A stretch of 64,000 bases of DNA. Origin: Shimia sp039969785. GTDB taxonomy: Bacteria > Pseudomonadota > Alphaproteobacteria > Rhodobacterales > Rhodobacteraceae. This document shows, piece after piece, positions 24,466 to 32,943 of this stretch. Within the stretch, counting starts at the first letter, position 1; every line of letters starts with the position of its first letter. Made by a program: the position numbers and the translations under genes. The notes beneath the pieces were generated by a model that worked only from the letters and a program-made list of their open reading frames with translations, was not told the origin of the DNA and searched no databases. Location of the stretch: the NCBI RefSeq assembly GCF_039969785.1, contig NZ_JBDVNC010000039.1:43044-107043 (forward strand), given 5' to 3'.

Positions 24466-25205
24466 TACAGTGCCTCCTTGCCGCGCACTGCTTTGAGAAT
24501 GATTGGCAACGCCGCCAACGCACACAGGCCCAGAATAGGCAACAGAATGTGAGGCTCGAAAATAACACTCAGGTTGGGCGTTTCACCCCGCGCAAACACT
24601 TCTCCCAGCCCCGCGCCCACAGACGTGAACACCAGACCACCGGGAATGATTCCAATGAATGTCGTAACAGCAAAGCGCCAAAGGCTGACACCAACCAACG
24701 CAGGCACCAGATTGGCCACAAAGAATGGCACCAATGGCACCAGACGGATCAGAAACAGCATCGACCACTGATTCTCATCGATCCCCTGCTTGATCGCTTT
24801 GACTTTGCCACCTGATGAATCCATCCGCGCCGCCAGCCGTTCGCCAAGCCCCCAACGGGCAGCAAGGAAAATCAGGACCGCACCCAACGTGGCCGCACTG
24901 ACGTTGAATAACACGCCCGGGAACGTCCCAAACAGAAATCCGCCAGTCAGCGTCGCAACCGTTGCACCGGGCAAGGAAAACCCGACAATCACAATGTAAA
25001 CCGACATGAAAACCAGAACAGCGGCCAGATAATGACTGTCACGATACGCAATCAGCATCTCGCGATTGGCGCTCAGCGCCTCAAAGGTCAACACATCGCG
25101 CAATGTAAAAAAGCCAACAATGGCTGCAACCAATATGCCAACAAGAGGCAGCGCTCTGGTCCAACCGGCTTTATCTTTGTCGTTCGTGTTCATCACATCC
25201 GTCAT
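24465..25205 (-). CDS. TVP38/TMEM64 family membrane protein
   Basis: From the ATG at 25205 (GGAAAG nearby; 25193 is also possible) this gives 246 residues with about five hydrophobic segments. The central GFSLPGATVATLTGGFLFG, and later RLVPLVPFFVANLVPALVGV, are diagnostic of the SNARE-associated/TVP38 family, related to DedA proteins. Members are thought to move lipids or small ions across the inner membrane, but the substrate is not settled. It shares an operon with the flavin disulfide reductase, overlapping it by three bases. Confidence 0.85.
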   Translation of the reverse strand: MTDVMNTNDKDKAGWTRALPLVGILVAAIVGFFTLRDVLTFEALSANREMLIAYRDSHYLAAVLVFMSVYIVIVGFSLPGATVATLTGGFLFGTFPGVLFNVSAATLGAVLIFLAARWGLGERLAARMDSSGGKVKAIKQGIDENQWSMLFLIRLVPLVPFFVANLVPALVGVSLWRFAVTTFIGIIPGGLVFTSVGAGLGEVFARGETPNLSVIFEPHILLPILGLCALAALPIILKAVRGKEAL

Positions 25206-25507
25206 ATTCTTTCCAAACCTGGCCTTGGCAACACAAACCGTGTGCCGCTTGCCAGTCAAAATGCGCTGACACGCGCTGAAACAACACCCAACTCACGGCG
25301 GGTTGATCACAAACACCCGTTATCGTGAAGAAATCCGCCCGTATCGGCGAGATTGAAACATTAGCGCCCCAAACAGGTTGCTTTTTTGTTGCAATACCGC
25401 GATCTGCCGTTTGACTTATCCCCGCCACAGTCCTATAGACCGGGCTTCAAATAGCACTTGGGCCAGCGATTCCGCGCTTGGCGCCCTGATCAGACGGAGA
25501 CGGAGCG
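25206..25507. other. Divergent intergenic region between TVP38 gene and rpmH
   Basis: About 300 bases without a gene. The right side carries the rpmH promoter described separately. The left side must hold the promoter of the TVP38 operon, but no convincing hexamer pair stands out. No RNA gene was recognised. Confidence 0.6.
25411..25439 (+). promoter_or_regulatory. rpmH promoter
   Basis: TTGACT (25411-25416) and TATAGA (25434-25439) are separated by 17 bases, close to the sigma-70 consensus and 68 bases before the rpmH start. It is the best promoter-like match I noticed in the window. Confidence 0.75.
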
Positions 25508-25642
25508 ATGAAACGCACCTACCAACCCTCGAACCTAGTTCGTAAACGCCGCCACGGCTTCCGTGCGCGCATGGCTTCTAAAGCAGGCCGCAAGATTCTG
25601 AACGCACGCCGCGCACGCGGTCGTAAGTCGCTGAGCGCATAA
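25508..25642 (+). CDS. rpmH: 50S ribosomal protein bL34
   Basis: This encodes 44 residues, MKRTYQPSNLVRKRRHGF and on, nearly the universal bL34 sequence, ending GRKSLSA. GGAG lies three bases before the ATG region. It is the first gene of the rpmH-rnpA unit, transcribed from the strong promoter just upstream. bL34 is a very basic protein buried in 23S rRNA. Confidence 0.97.
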   Translation: MKRTYQPSNLVRKRRHGFRARMASKAGRKILNARRARGRKSLSA

Positions 25643-25667
25643 GCTCACCGACACAGTTCTGACGAAC

Positions 25668-26084
25668 ATGACACCGCCGGAGGCCCCCACGAATGGCATT
25701 GCCGTTCCTGAGGAAACGCCCCCGGCGGTGTCCGTTTGTCTTGAGGTCATCAAGAACCGCCGCGATTTTCTGCTGGCGGCCCGTGCCCGTCGACAGGGTA
25801 CAAAGGCCATGATGCTTCAGGCCCGTCAGCGCCGCGAAGGCGAAGACGTGCCGGATCACGTTATCCGTATCGGCTATACCTGTTCCAAAAAAGTTGGAAA
25901 CGCAGTTGCACGCAATCGCGCCAAACGCAGATTGCGCGAAATCGCACGCCTGACGCTGCCGCAACACGGTAAACCGGGTTGGGATTATGTCCTGATCGGG
26001 CGCGCCACCGAAACCGCCGCCCGTGATTTCGAAGCGCTGCAATCTGATCTGAGATACGCGCTGGGCAAGATACATTCCCAATAG
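25668..26084 (+). CDS. rnpA: Ribonuclease P protein component
   Basis: This 138-residue protein binds RNase P RNA and helps tRNA 5' processing. The hallmark RNRAKRRLRE lies at about 81-90, preceded by IGYTCSKKVGNAVA. The first roughly 20 residues (MTPPEAPTNGIAVPEETPP) are a Pro-rich extension not found in most RnpA proteins; a GTG at codon 22 could be the real start. It lies 25 bases after rpmH. Confidence 0.93.
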   Translation: MTPPEAPTNGIAVPEETPPAVSVCLEVIKNRRDFLLAARARRQGTKAMMLQARQRREGEDVPDHVIRIGYTCSKKVGNAVARNRAKRRLREIARLTLPQHGKPGWDYVLIGRATETAARDFEALQSDLRYALGKIHSQ

Positions 26085-26155
26085 ATCACCTGCTGCATGG
26101 GCATACAGGCGTCGCGCACCGCACGGTTTGTTAACGGTGTCGCTGGCAGGAAACG

Positions 26156-26188
26156 ATACCGACGCAATACCGACGTGATGCCGACGCG
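26156..26188. repeat. 11-base tandem repeat between rnpA and argB
   Basis: Three imperfect units in a row: ATACCGACGCA, ATACCGACGTG, ATGCCGACGCG. The 236-base gap between rnpA and argB otherwise shows no convincing gene. Eleven bases is close to one helical turn, so a protein-binding array is possible, as is simple slippage. Confidence 0.6.
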
Positions 26189-26320
26189 CCGCCGATGGCC
26201 AAAACCCCGCAAACCAACGGCGTTAACCATGATTCGCACCAAATGCCTTTGTCACGGCAACGCCCCCTTGGCACTGCGGCGCTGAGCGGCTAACACCTTT
26301 TGTCAAAGAGGTCAGCCGAG

Positions 26321-27184
26321 ATGAAGAAGCAAAACATGAACCGCGATTGGATCGCCACCGCCAGCACCCTGTCCCAAGCCCTGCCCTATTTGCAGCGTTA
26401 CACGGGCGCAATTGTCGTCATTAAACTGGGCGGTCACGCCATGGGCAGCGATGCCGCGATGGATGATTTTGCCCGAGACGTCGTGCTGATGCGACAAGTC
26501 GGGGTCAATCCGGTGATCGTGCATGGCGGCGGTCCGATGATCAACGCGATGTTGCAACGGCTTGATATCAAATCCGAATTTGTGAACGGGAAACGCGTCA
26601 CTGATACAGCAACGGTCGAAGTTGTTGAAATGGTGCTCTCTGGGCTGGTCAACAAACGCATCGTTCAGGCGATCAATCGCCAAGGCGGCAAGGCCGTCGG
26701 ATTGTCGGGCAAAGACGCCAATCTGATGATCTGCGACCAGACCAACCCGGATCTGGGATTTGTCGGAACACCCGCCGATATGAACCCAGAATTTCTACAT
26801 GAACTGTTTGCCAACGACACAATCCCCGTGATCGCGCCACTGGGTGCTGGCCGCAATGGCGAGACATTCAACGTCAATGGCGACACCGCCGCAGGTGCCA
26901 TCGCCGCCGCGCTCAAGGCTGACCGTCTGTTGCTGTTGACCGATGTGGCAGGTGTAAAAAACGCCGAAGGCGAAGTCATGACAGAGCTGAAATCCCAACA
27001 AATCCGGGACCTTACCAATTCCGGCGTCATCGCAGGCGGCATGATCCCCAAAACCGAAACAGCGCTGGATGCCATCGACGGTGGTGTGCGGGCTGTGGTC
27101 ATTCTCGACGGGCGTGCACCCAATGCCTGTCTGCTGGAACTCTTCACCGAACACGGCGCCGGCTCGCTGATCCGACCAGACTGA
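26321..27184 (+). CDS. argB: Acetylglutamate kinase
   Basis: This enzyme phosphorylates N-acetylglutamate in arginine synthesis in the cytoplasm. It is 287 residues from the ATG at 26321 (GAGG ten bases upstream). The amino-acid kinase fold is clear: VVIKLGGHAMG near 34, IVHGGGPMINAML near 68, GLVNKRIVQAINRQGGKAVGLSGKD near 120-145, FNVNGDTAAGAIAAALKADRLLLLTDVAGV near 190-220, and GGMIPKTETALDAI near 243. An Arg-sensing N-terminal helix (MNRDWIATASTLSQALPYLQRY) is present, which in related enzymes allows feedback inhibition by arginine. Confidence 0.96.
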   Translation: MKKQNMNRDWIATASTLSQALPYLQRYTGAIVVIKLGGHAMGSDAAMDDFARDVVLMRQVGVNPVIVHGGGPMINAMLQRLDIKSEFVNGKRVTDTATVEVVEMVLSGLVNKRIVQAINRQGGKAVGLSGKDANLMICDQTNPDLGFVGTPADMNPEFLHELFANDTIPVIAPLGAGRNGETFNVNGDTAAGAIAAALKADRLLLLTDVAGVKNAEGEVMTELKSQQIRDLTNSGVIAGGMIPKTETALDAIDGGVRAVVILDGRAPNACLLELFTEHGAGSLIRPD

Positions 27185-27198
27185 TCCGCGATGGCTAT

Positions 27199-27222
27199 TA
27201 ATATTCTCAAACGGGAATATTA
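27199..27222. promoter_or_regulatory. Palindrome TAATATTC/GAATATTA after argB
   Basis: An eight-base perfect inverted repeat with an eight-base spacer lies 15 bases after argB and about 30 bases before the next start. It is AT-rich, so it makes a weak terminator stem. It could instead be a regulator-binding site for the downstream sterol-desaturase-like gene. Confidence 0.4.
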
Positions 27223-27251
27223 TAGGGGGTGATGACAACGCCCGAGGCTTC

Positions 27252-28046
27252 ATGGATTCTGACACGCTAATCCGGTTTGGCACCTTTGCGTGCCTCTTTG
27301 CACTGTTTGCGATCGTTGAGGCTTTAGTCCCTCGCCGCCCGCGCGCGCAGCCTCGCAAGACCCGGTGGCTGACCAATCTGGCCATTTCTGCGCTCAACAG
27401 CGTCTCTTTGCGTTTATTGTCCTTTGCCCTGCCTGCACTGACCGTAGGCGCCGCACTGGACGCGAACAACAACGGCTGGGGTCTGTTCAACACTCTTTCA
27501 CTTTCACCGGTAATTGAAACTGTTCTGGCGATTTTGATCTTCGACTTTGCGATTTGGTTTCAACATCTTATCACACATAAAATACCGATCTTGTGGCGCT
27601 TGCACCGTGTGCATCACGCAGATCGCGACATCGACGTGACCACCGCGATCCGGTTCCATCCGATTGAAATTGCATTGTCGATGCTGCTCAAAATCGGATT
27701 GATCTACTTGATTGGACCGTCTGCACTTGCCATCATTTTGTTTGAAATCCTGCTGAATGGTACGGCCATGTTCAACCACGCCAATATTGCCCTGCCACCC
27801 GCGCTGGACCGCATCCTGAGACGGATATTGGTCACTCCCGACATGCATCGCGTTCACCATTCAACCCTTCGCAAGGAGCACGACAGCAACTATGGGTTTG
27901 CCCTTTCGATCTGGGACCGTGCGCTGGGAACCTATATCGCGCAACCCCGCGACGGGCATGATATGATGACCACCGGCCTTGAGTGGCAAGATGAGCGCCC
28001 GTCACGCCTGGGGTGGAGCCTCGCGCTGCCATTTCTGCGCAAATGA
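27252..28046 (+). CDS. Sterol desaturase / fatty acid hydroxylase family protein
   Basis: This 264-residue membrane di-iron protein has hydrophobic segments at about 7-25, 45-70, 85-105 and 145-170. The histidine clusters are QHLITH near 102, HRVHHAD near 116, FHPIE near 132 and HRVHHS near 203, matching the eight-His motif of the family. Members hydroxylate or desaturate lipids, carotenoids or sterols; the substrate here is unknown. It overlaps the next gene by four bases (ATGA). Confidence 0.85.
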   Translation: MDSDTLIRFGTFACLFALFAIVEALVPRRPRAQPRKTRWLTNLAISALNSVSLRLLSFALPALTVGAALDANNNGWGLFNTLSLSPVIETVLAILIFDFAIWFQHLITHKIPILWRLHRVHHADRDIDVTTAIRFHPIEIALSMLLKIGLIYLIGPSALAIILFEILLNGTAMFNHANIALPPALDRILRRILVTPDMHRVHHSTLRKEHDSNYGFALSIWDRALGTYIAQPRDGHDMMTTGLEWQDERPSRLGWSLALPFLRK

Positions 28047-28702
28047 CATATGAACTGATCGCCCGCGCGGCTGCGGCCATGCAACTTGAACTCCTTGGCG
28101 GGTTTCATCCTGGCGATTCCGATGCGGATTTGGCGGGCTTTGAAACATTGATTTTGCTTGGCCCGCGTGAACCAGGGTTTTGGAGCGCATTCTCGCAATC
28201 ACGTGAATTTCTGGATGGTGCGCCCAATCCGATGGATCGTTGGTCAGTGCGGGTTTTGACCGGACTCGCCGTCGCCTTTAATGCACAGCCATTTTATCCC
28301 TTTGGCGGTCCGGCCTATCGCCCCTTCTTCCAATGGGCCTTGCGCACCGGACGTTGTCACCCTTCGCCAGTCTCTCTGCTCGTGCACGATCAGGCCGGAC
28401 TTTTCGTCAGCTTCCGGGGCGCACTTGCGCTCACTCAACGTCTGGACCTGCCACCAACGGACCCAAATCCGTGTTCAACCTGCGCCGGTCAACCCTGCCG
28501 TTCGGCCTGCCCGGTCGTCGCGTTTGAGACTGGTCAATACGATGTAGCCGCCTGCCGTGCATATCTGAAAGGCGTTCCGGATAATGATTGTATGACAATG
28601 GGTTGTGGTGCCCGCCGTTCTTGCCCACTGTCAAAGACATACGGCAGGCAAGCTGCGCAGTCAGCGTTTCATATGAAGGCATTTCAAACCAATGGCTCTT
28701 AA
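28043..28702 (+). CDS. Ferredoxin-like 4Fe-4S protein
   Basis: This is 219 residues from the ATG at 28043, which overlaps the stop of the upstream gene; the longer frame is unlikely. The C-terminal part has CSTCAGQPCRSACP near 145-158 and then CMTMGCGARRSCPL near 189-202, two cysteine groups suited to iron-sulfur clusters. The N-terminal 120 residues are hydrophobic-rich but not clearly membrane-spanning. The cysteine pattern resembles the cluster domain of the QueG-like iron-sulfur proteins, but the catalytic domain is missing. Electron supply to the adjacent di-iron oxygenase is an attractive inference. Confidence 0.7.
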   Translation: MTYELIARAAAAMQLELLGGFHPGDSDADLAGFETLILLGPREPGFWSAFSQSREFLDGAPNPMDRWSVRVLTGLAVAFNAQPFYPFGGPAYRPFFQWALRTGRCHPSPVSLLVHDQAGLFVSFRGALALTQRLDLPPTDPNPCSTCAGQPCRSACPVVAFETGQYDVAACRAYLKGVPDNDCMTMGCGARRSCPLSKTYGRQAAQSAFHMKAFQTNGS

Positions 28703-29186
28703 CCTCATCCTCGTTCGCCACGCCAAATCCAGCTGGCATATTCTGGACCAGTCCGATCATGACCGCCCGCTGAACCAGCGAGGGCGGGCTTCCGCCGCAG
28801 CACTGGGCGATTGGGTTCGAAAAGAAGAGGTGCAGCCGGATCAGGTACTGTGTTCATCCGCCCAAAGAACGCGCGAAACATTTGAGCGGATGCGTCTGGA
28901 CGCGCCACTTATCGTCACGCGATCGCTCTACCTAGCCAGTGTTGATACCATGCTGGCCCAACTGCAAACCGCGCAGGGTGCCAGCGTGATGATGATTGGG
29001 CACAATCCTGGCATTGGCGAGTTAGCCTATCGATTGGCGCAAAACTCACCATCTCACCCACGTTTTGGCGACTATCCAACAGGCGCAACCACTGTGTTTC
29101 AATTCAATTCAAAAACTTGGCCCGATGTGAAATTTGGTCAGGGCGAAGTGCGAAAATTCGTTATTCCACGCGACCTTATCTCTTGA
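28692..29186 (+). CDS. Histidine phosphatase family protein (SixA-like)
   Basis: This 164-residue cytoplasmic enzyme has the RHG-like motif LVRHAKSSW at residues 7-15 (catalytic His9), LNQRGRASA near 27, SSAQRTRETFE near 55 and the second catalytic His in MMIGHNPGIGEL near 98. The size and AKSSW motif are those of SixA-type phosphatases, which in E. coli act on phosphohistidine of phosphotransfer proteins. It overlaps the upstream gene by eleven bases, so it belongs to the same unit. Confidence 0.85.
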   Translation: MALNLILVRHAKSSWHILDQSDHDRPLNQRGRASAAALGDWVRKEEVQPDQVLCSSAQRTRETFERMRLDAPLIVTRSLYLASVDTMLAQLQTAQGASVMMIGHNPGIGELAYRLAQNSPSHPRFGDYPTGATTVFQFNSKTWPDVKFGQGEVRKFVIPRDLIS

Positions 29187-29208
29187 ACTCGTACGCCAAG
29201 AACGAAGA

Positions 29209-29233
29209 AAAGGGCGGGAGAAACCCGCCCTTT
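29209..29233. terminator. Bidirectional terminator between sixA-like gene and aapP
   Basis: A nine-base GC-rich stem (AAGGGCGGG / CCCGCCCTT), five-base loop and T-rich run follow the convergent genes. A-runs on the left allow use from both sides. Confidence 0.8.
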
Positions 29234-29265
29234 CTTGTCGTTTTACAGAACGTTGAAGACGAACT

Positions 29266-30057
29266 TCAGTGCCCCAGAATTTGGCTGAGGAACAACTTGG
29301 TCCGCTCGCTCTTGGGATTGTTGAAGAACTCTTCAGGCTCGTTTTGTTCAACGATTTGGCCCGCATCCATAAAGATCACGCGGTTCGCCACCTGACGGGC
29401 AAAGCCCATCTCGTGGGTTACGCACAACATGGTCATGCCCTCTTCGGCCAGTTCGATCATGGTGTCGAGCACCTCTTTGATCATCTCCGGGTCAAGAGCC
29501 GACGTAGGTTCGTCAAACAGCATGATACGTGGCTTCATGCACAAGGAACGCGCAATCGCCACCCGCTGTTGCTGACCACCCGACAACTGGCCGGGATACT
29601 TGTCGGCCTGCTCTGGAATCTTCACCTTTTCAAGGAAATGCATCGCTGTTTCCTCGGCCTCTTTGCGCGGTGTTTTGCGCACCCAGATCGGGGCCAGCGT
29701 ACAGTTCTCAAGGATCGTCAGATGCGGGAACAGGTTGAAGTGCTGGAAACACATGCCAACTTCTGATCGGATTTTGTCGATGTTTTTCAGATCCGAAGTC
29801 AATTCGGTTCCATCGACAACAATCTTGCCCTGCTGGTGTTCTTCCAGCGCATTCAGGCAGCGGATCAAAGTTGATTTTCCCGACCCCGAAGGCCCGGCAA
29901 TAACAATCCTCTCACCCTGATTGACCGTCAGGTTGATATCGCGCAGCACGTGGAACGTGCCGTACCATTTGTTCATGTTGTTGATTTCAATCGCGACCTC
30001 GTCAGAGACCTGCATCTTGGATCGGTCGATTTCGCGATCTGTTGTAAGTTCAGACAT
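29266..30057 (-). CDS. aapP: General L-amino acid ABC transporter ATPase
   Basis: This 263-residue ATPase drives amino-acid import. Walker A GPSGSGKST lies near 56, the signature LSGGQQQR near 158 and Walker B IMLFDEPTSALDPE near 178, followed by the switch His in CVTHEMG. The 20-residue N-terminal extension is short and polar. It is last in aapJQMP, 15 bases after aapM, and fits the polar-amino-acid (GlnQ/AapP) subgroup. Confidence 0.93.
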   Translation of the reverse strand: MSELTTDREIDRSKMQVSDEVAIEINNMNKWYGTFHVLRDINLTVNQGERIVIAGPSGSGKSTLIRCLNALEEHQQGKIVVDGTELTSDLKNIDKIRSEVGMCFQHFNLFPHLTILENCTLAPIWVRKTPRKEAEETAMHFLEKVKIPEQADKYPGQLSGGQQQRVAIARSLCMKPRIMLFDEPTSALDPEMIKEVLDTMIELAEEGMTMLCVTHEMGFARQVANRVIFMDAGQIVEQNEPEEFFNNPKSERTKLFLSQILGH

Positions 30058-30072
30058 TTGCAGAACTCCTTA

Positions 30073-31560
30073 CTAGTGGCCGGTCTGAAGCTTGCGCTCC
30101 AGATACATGGAATAACGTGACATCGAGAAACAGAAGACAAAGAACAACAAGGCGATAAAGCCATACAGTTCCCAGACAACTCCGTTCCAATTCGCGTCAG
30201 CGCGGATGGCTGTGGACAATCCAAGCGGGTCGAGCAGACCGATGATCGACACAAGGGTTGTATCCTTGAAAACGCCGATAAACGTACTCACGATCCCCGG
30301 GATCGAAATCTTCAACGCCTGAGGCATAATGACAAGGCGTTGTGCCTGCCAATAGTTCAGCCCCAGCGAATCCGCACCTTCGTATTGCCCGGTTGGAAGC
30401 GCCGCGAGGCCACCCCGCACCACCTCGGCCATATAGGCCGCGGCAAACAGGGTCACCATGATCAACACACGCAGGATGATGTCAAAGTTGGTGCCCGGAG
30501 GCATGAACACGTTCAGCAGCGTTGACGCCACAAACAACAGCGTGATCAACGGAACACCGCGAATGAACTCGATAAAGCCCACGCACAATGCTTTGACGAT
30601 CATCAAATCCGATTGCCGCCCCAGCGCCAGAACGATGCCAAGCGGCAATGATCCAACAATGGCTACAACACCGATTGTAATTGATAGCATAAAGCCACCA
30701 AATTTACGGCTTTCGACAACCTCGATCGACAATGGAATGATGCTCTCGGCCACCCCTGCGAATGTCCCGGACAGGAGTAACCACCAGACAATCGCCGCCA
30801 ACGGCCCAACGATTAAACCGATCAGCCCGCTCACAGTCCTGGCTAAAATGCTGTAAGCGAAATAGCCAATTACAAAACCGAGAATAGCGCCGATGGGTAC
30901 CCAGGCTGATCCCCCCCACAACAACCATGGAAAGACAAATGGGAACAGGGCTGTAAAGATCAGAGGATTGGGCAGACGTTTCGCGCCTCCCGCGATCTGC
31001 GTCGCACGATCCGCCTTATCAGTCGATACCAGAGTGTACGCCAGATACGCCAGCCCAAGGCCAGAAATGATGCGCAGCATCCAGGCAAACACGCCGCCAA
31101 AGGCAAATGTCGTCAGAAACACCAGCAAAGCCAACAGAAACCAGTTCATCCGACGTGAGATCATGCTGAACAGAACCGGAATGACCGCAACGAACAGCAA
31201 CCCAAATGTTACAACCGGTCGCCAGTACAGCTCGGATGGGTAAAACCCAAACATAAGCTGGATCCAACGCTCCCGGATCACGCCCCAGCATGCGCCGCCA
31301 CCGTGTCCACCACCACCGCCATTGACGGCAAAGATTTCACGGCATTCTTTCAGCGATCCCGCACTCCAGGTTCCGCTAAACACCCAAGGTAACAGCGAAA
31401 CCAAAACGTAGAATATCACCAGCAATGACGAAATCGTCAGCACCGAGTTTAATATGCCGGAAAACAGGTTCTCGCGCATCCAACCGACAATACCCACATT
31501 AGACGCAGGTGGCGCCTTCTCTGGGAGCATGTCTTCGCGAACAAAAGCAATATCAGACAT
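30073..31560 (-). CDS. aapM: General L-amino acid ABC transporter permease M
   Basis: This 495-residue inner membrane protein has about eight to ten hydrophobic helices. The permease EAA loop reads GLAALPTGQYEGADSLGLNYWQAQRLVIMPQ near 395-425. The long N-terminal part with extra helices (about 1-290) is usual for AapM and distinguishes it from short GlnP-type permeases. A Gly-rich GGGGGHGGG patch near residue 75 is probably a periplasmic loop. It lies one base from aapQ. Confidence 0.9.
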   Translation of the reverse strand: MSDIAFVREDMLPEKAPPASNVGIVGWMRENLFSGILNSVLTISSLLVIFYVLVSLLPWVFSGTWSAGSLKECREIFAVNGGGGGHGGGACWGVIRERWIQLMFGFYPSELYWRPVVTFGLLFVAVIPVLFSMISRRMNWFLLALLVFLTTFAFGGVFAWMLRIISGLGLAYLAYTLVSTDKADRATQIAGGAKRLPNPLIFTALFPFVFPWLLWGGSAWVPIGAILGFVIGYFAYSILARTVSGLIGLIVGPLAAIVWWLLLSGTFAGVAESIIPLSIEVVESRKFGGFMLSITIGVVAIVGSLPLGIVLALGRQSDLMIVKALCVGFIEFIRGVPLITLLFVASTLLNVFMPPGTNFDIILRVLIMVTLFAAAYMAEVVRGGLAALPTGQYEGADSLGLNYWQAQRLVIMPQALKISIPGIVSTFIGVFKDTTLVSIIGLLDPLGLSTAIRADANWNGVVWELYGFIALLFFVFCFSMSRYSMYLERKLQTGH

Positions 31561-31561
31561 A

Positions 31562-32809
31562 TCAGCGCTCCTTCAGCTTAACGGATTCGTTGTACCAGTT
31601 CATTACAGCCGAAATGCTCAGCGAAATGACCAGGTAGCAAAGCATCAACAGCAACAGTGTCTCAAGCTCTCGTCCGGTTTGGTTGAGGGTAATTCCACCC
31701 AGTGTACCGGTGATGTCCATGTAGCCCACAGCAATCGCCAGCGACGAGTTTTTCGTCAGGTTAAGATAGTTCGAGATTAGCGGCGGAATGATCACCCGTA
31801 ACGCTTGTGGCAGCACAACAAGGCTCATGATCCGGTTGGATCTTAGGCCCAGTGCGGCGGCGGCTTCCGTCTGACCATGGCTGATCGCCAAAATCCCGGC
31901 TCGCACGATCTCTGCGATGAACGCAGCTGTATAGAGCGACAAAGCCAACCAGAGCGCAATCAGCGAATTGCGCATGTATGTGCCGCCTTTGAAGTTGAAC
32001 CCCTTCAACTCTGGATAGCCAAGGTGGAAACCCAGAACGACCAACAGAATGATCATAGGCACAAACAAAATGGCCAGATTCACATACCATGTCTTTGGCC
32101 GGTCCCCGGTTGCCTCCTGAATGCCCTGCGCACGTGCGTTGACTTTTCTGATCGCAAATATCGACGCGGCCAAAAGAACCAGTATCGCAATCAGGTCCAG
32201 CGAAACGTCAAACCGCAGGGACGAAGCCCCGAACAGGTGAATGTCGCCCAACGAATTTGAAAACAATGGCTCAGGAACATAGACGCCCCGGTTGGTAAAC
32301 ACGACGCTACCGGTTTCGACGCCCTTAAACGCGCGTGGAGACGGCAATGTCTCGATCAGAACTGCCATTGTGAACACAATCCACAACAACACAGGTACGT
32401 TGCGGAAAAATTCCACGTAAACGGTCATCAGCTTGGCAATGAGCCAGTTCTTGGAAAGACGAAGAACCCCGATGACCACGCCCAGTATTGTCGCTGTCAC
32501 GCAGCCCATAAAGGCCACGAGCAAGGTGTTCAGTAGGCCGATGAATGATGCACGCAGATGCGTATCTTGTGAATTATAATCCAGCAGTCTTTGGTTGATG
32601 TCATACCCGGCAGGTTCGCCGAGAAACCCAAAATTTGGTTCCTTGCCTAATGTTGCAAGGTTTTGAGCTGTATTTGAGATCAGCCAGCCAATCAAAAGTA
32701 AAAACCCGATCAGCGCAACGATCTGAATAGTCATCGAGCGATACCGGGTGTCATAAATCAGCATAGACGGCCGGAACGACTCCCTAGGAGGGTCGGTCAA
32801 AGTGGTCAT
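31562..32809 (-). CDS. aapQ: General L-amino acid ABC transporter permease Q
   Basis: This 415-residue inner membrane permease has the EAA motif region IVRAGILAISHGQTEAAAALGLRSNRIMSLVVLPQ near 307-342, and a first helix at about 30-50 after a cytoplasmic N terminus. It pairs with AapM to form the channel of the broad-range amino-acid importer. It is separated from aapJ by 134 bases holding two stem-loops. Confidence 0.9.
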   Translation of the reverse strand: MTTLTDPPRESFRPSMLIYDTRYRSMTIQIVALIGFLLLIGWLISNTAQNLATLGKEPNFGFLGEPAGYDINQRLLDYNSQDTHLRASFIGLLNTLLVAFMGCVTATILGVVIGVLRLSKNWLIAKLMTVYVEFFRNVPVLLWIVFTMAVLIETLPSPRAFKGVETGSVVFTNRGVYVPEPLFSNSLGDIHLFGASSLRFDVSLDLIAILVLLAASIFAIRKVNARAQGIQEATGDRPKTWYVNLAILFVPMIILLVVLGFHLGYPELKGFNFKGGTYMRNSLIALWLALSLYTAAFIAEIVRAGILAISHGQTEAAAALGLRSNRIMSLVVLPQALRVIIPPLISNYLNLTKNSSLAIAVGYMDITGTLGGITLNQTGRELETLLLLMLCYLVISLSISAVMNWYNESVKLKER

Positions 32810-32885
32810 TTGGATATATCCCCGTTACTCGGCCGATTATTATTTGTCTGGCGACGTTGCGCCGTGGCCGAATTAATTGGTGAGA

Positions 32886-32930
32886 TGTCACTTCAGGTGA
32901 CAAAAAAGGGCGCGAAATTTTCGCGCCCTT
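32886..32930 (-). terminator. Stem-loops between aapJ and aapQ
   Basis: A strong stem (AAGGGCGCGAAA with its complement, 32906-32930) followed on the minus strand by six T looks like an intrinsic terminator 13 bases after aapJ. A second small hairpin (TGTCAC/GTGACA, 32886-32902) follows. Partial read-through would give much more binding protein than permease, as usual for such operons. Confidence 0.75.
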
Positions 32931-32943
32931 CTTGATTTGGATT

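Noticed and set aside
26097..26285. 62-residue frame between rnpA and argB
   Set aside because: It is Arg/Pro-rich, spans the 11-base tandem repeat and lacks a ribosome site and recognisable sequence.
32886..32902. Fifth copy of the prophage dyad near aapQ
   Set aside because: TCAC-TTCAG-GTGA has only four-base arms and lies in a host operon hairpin, so it is treated as chance similarity.
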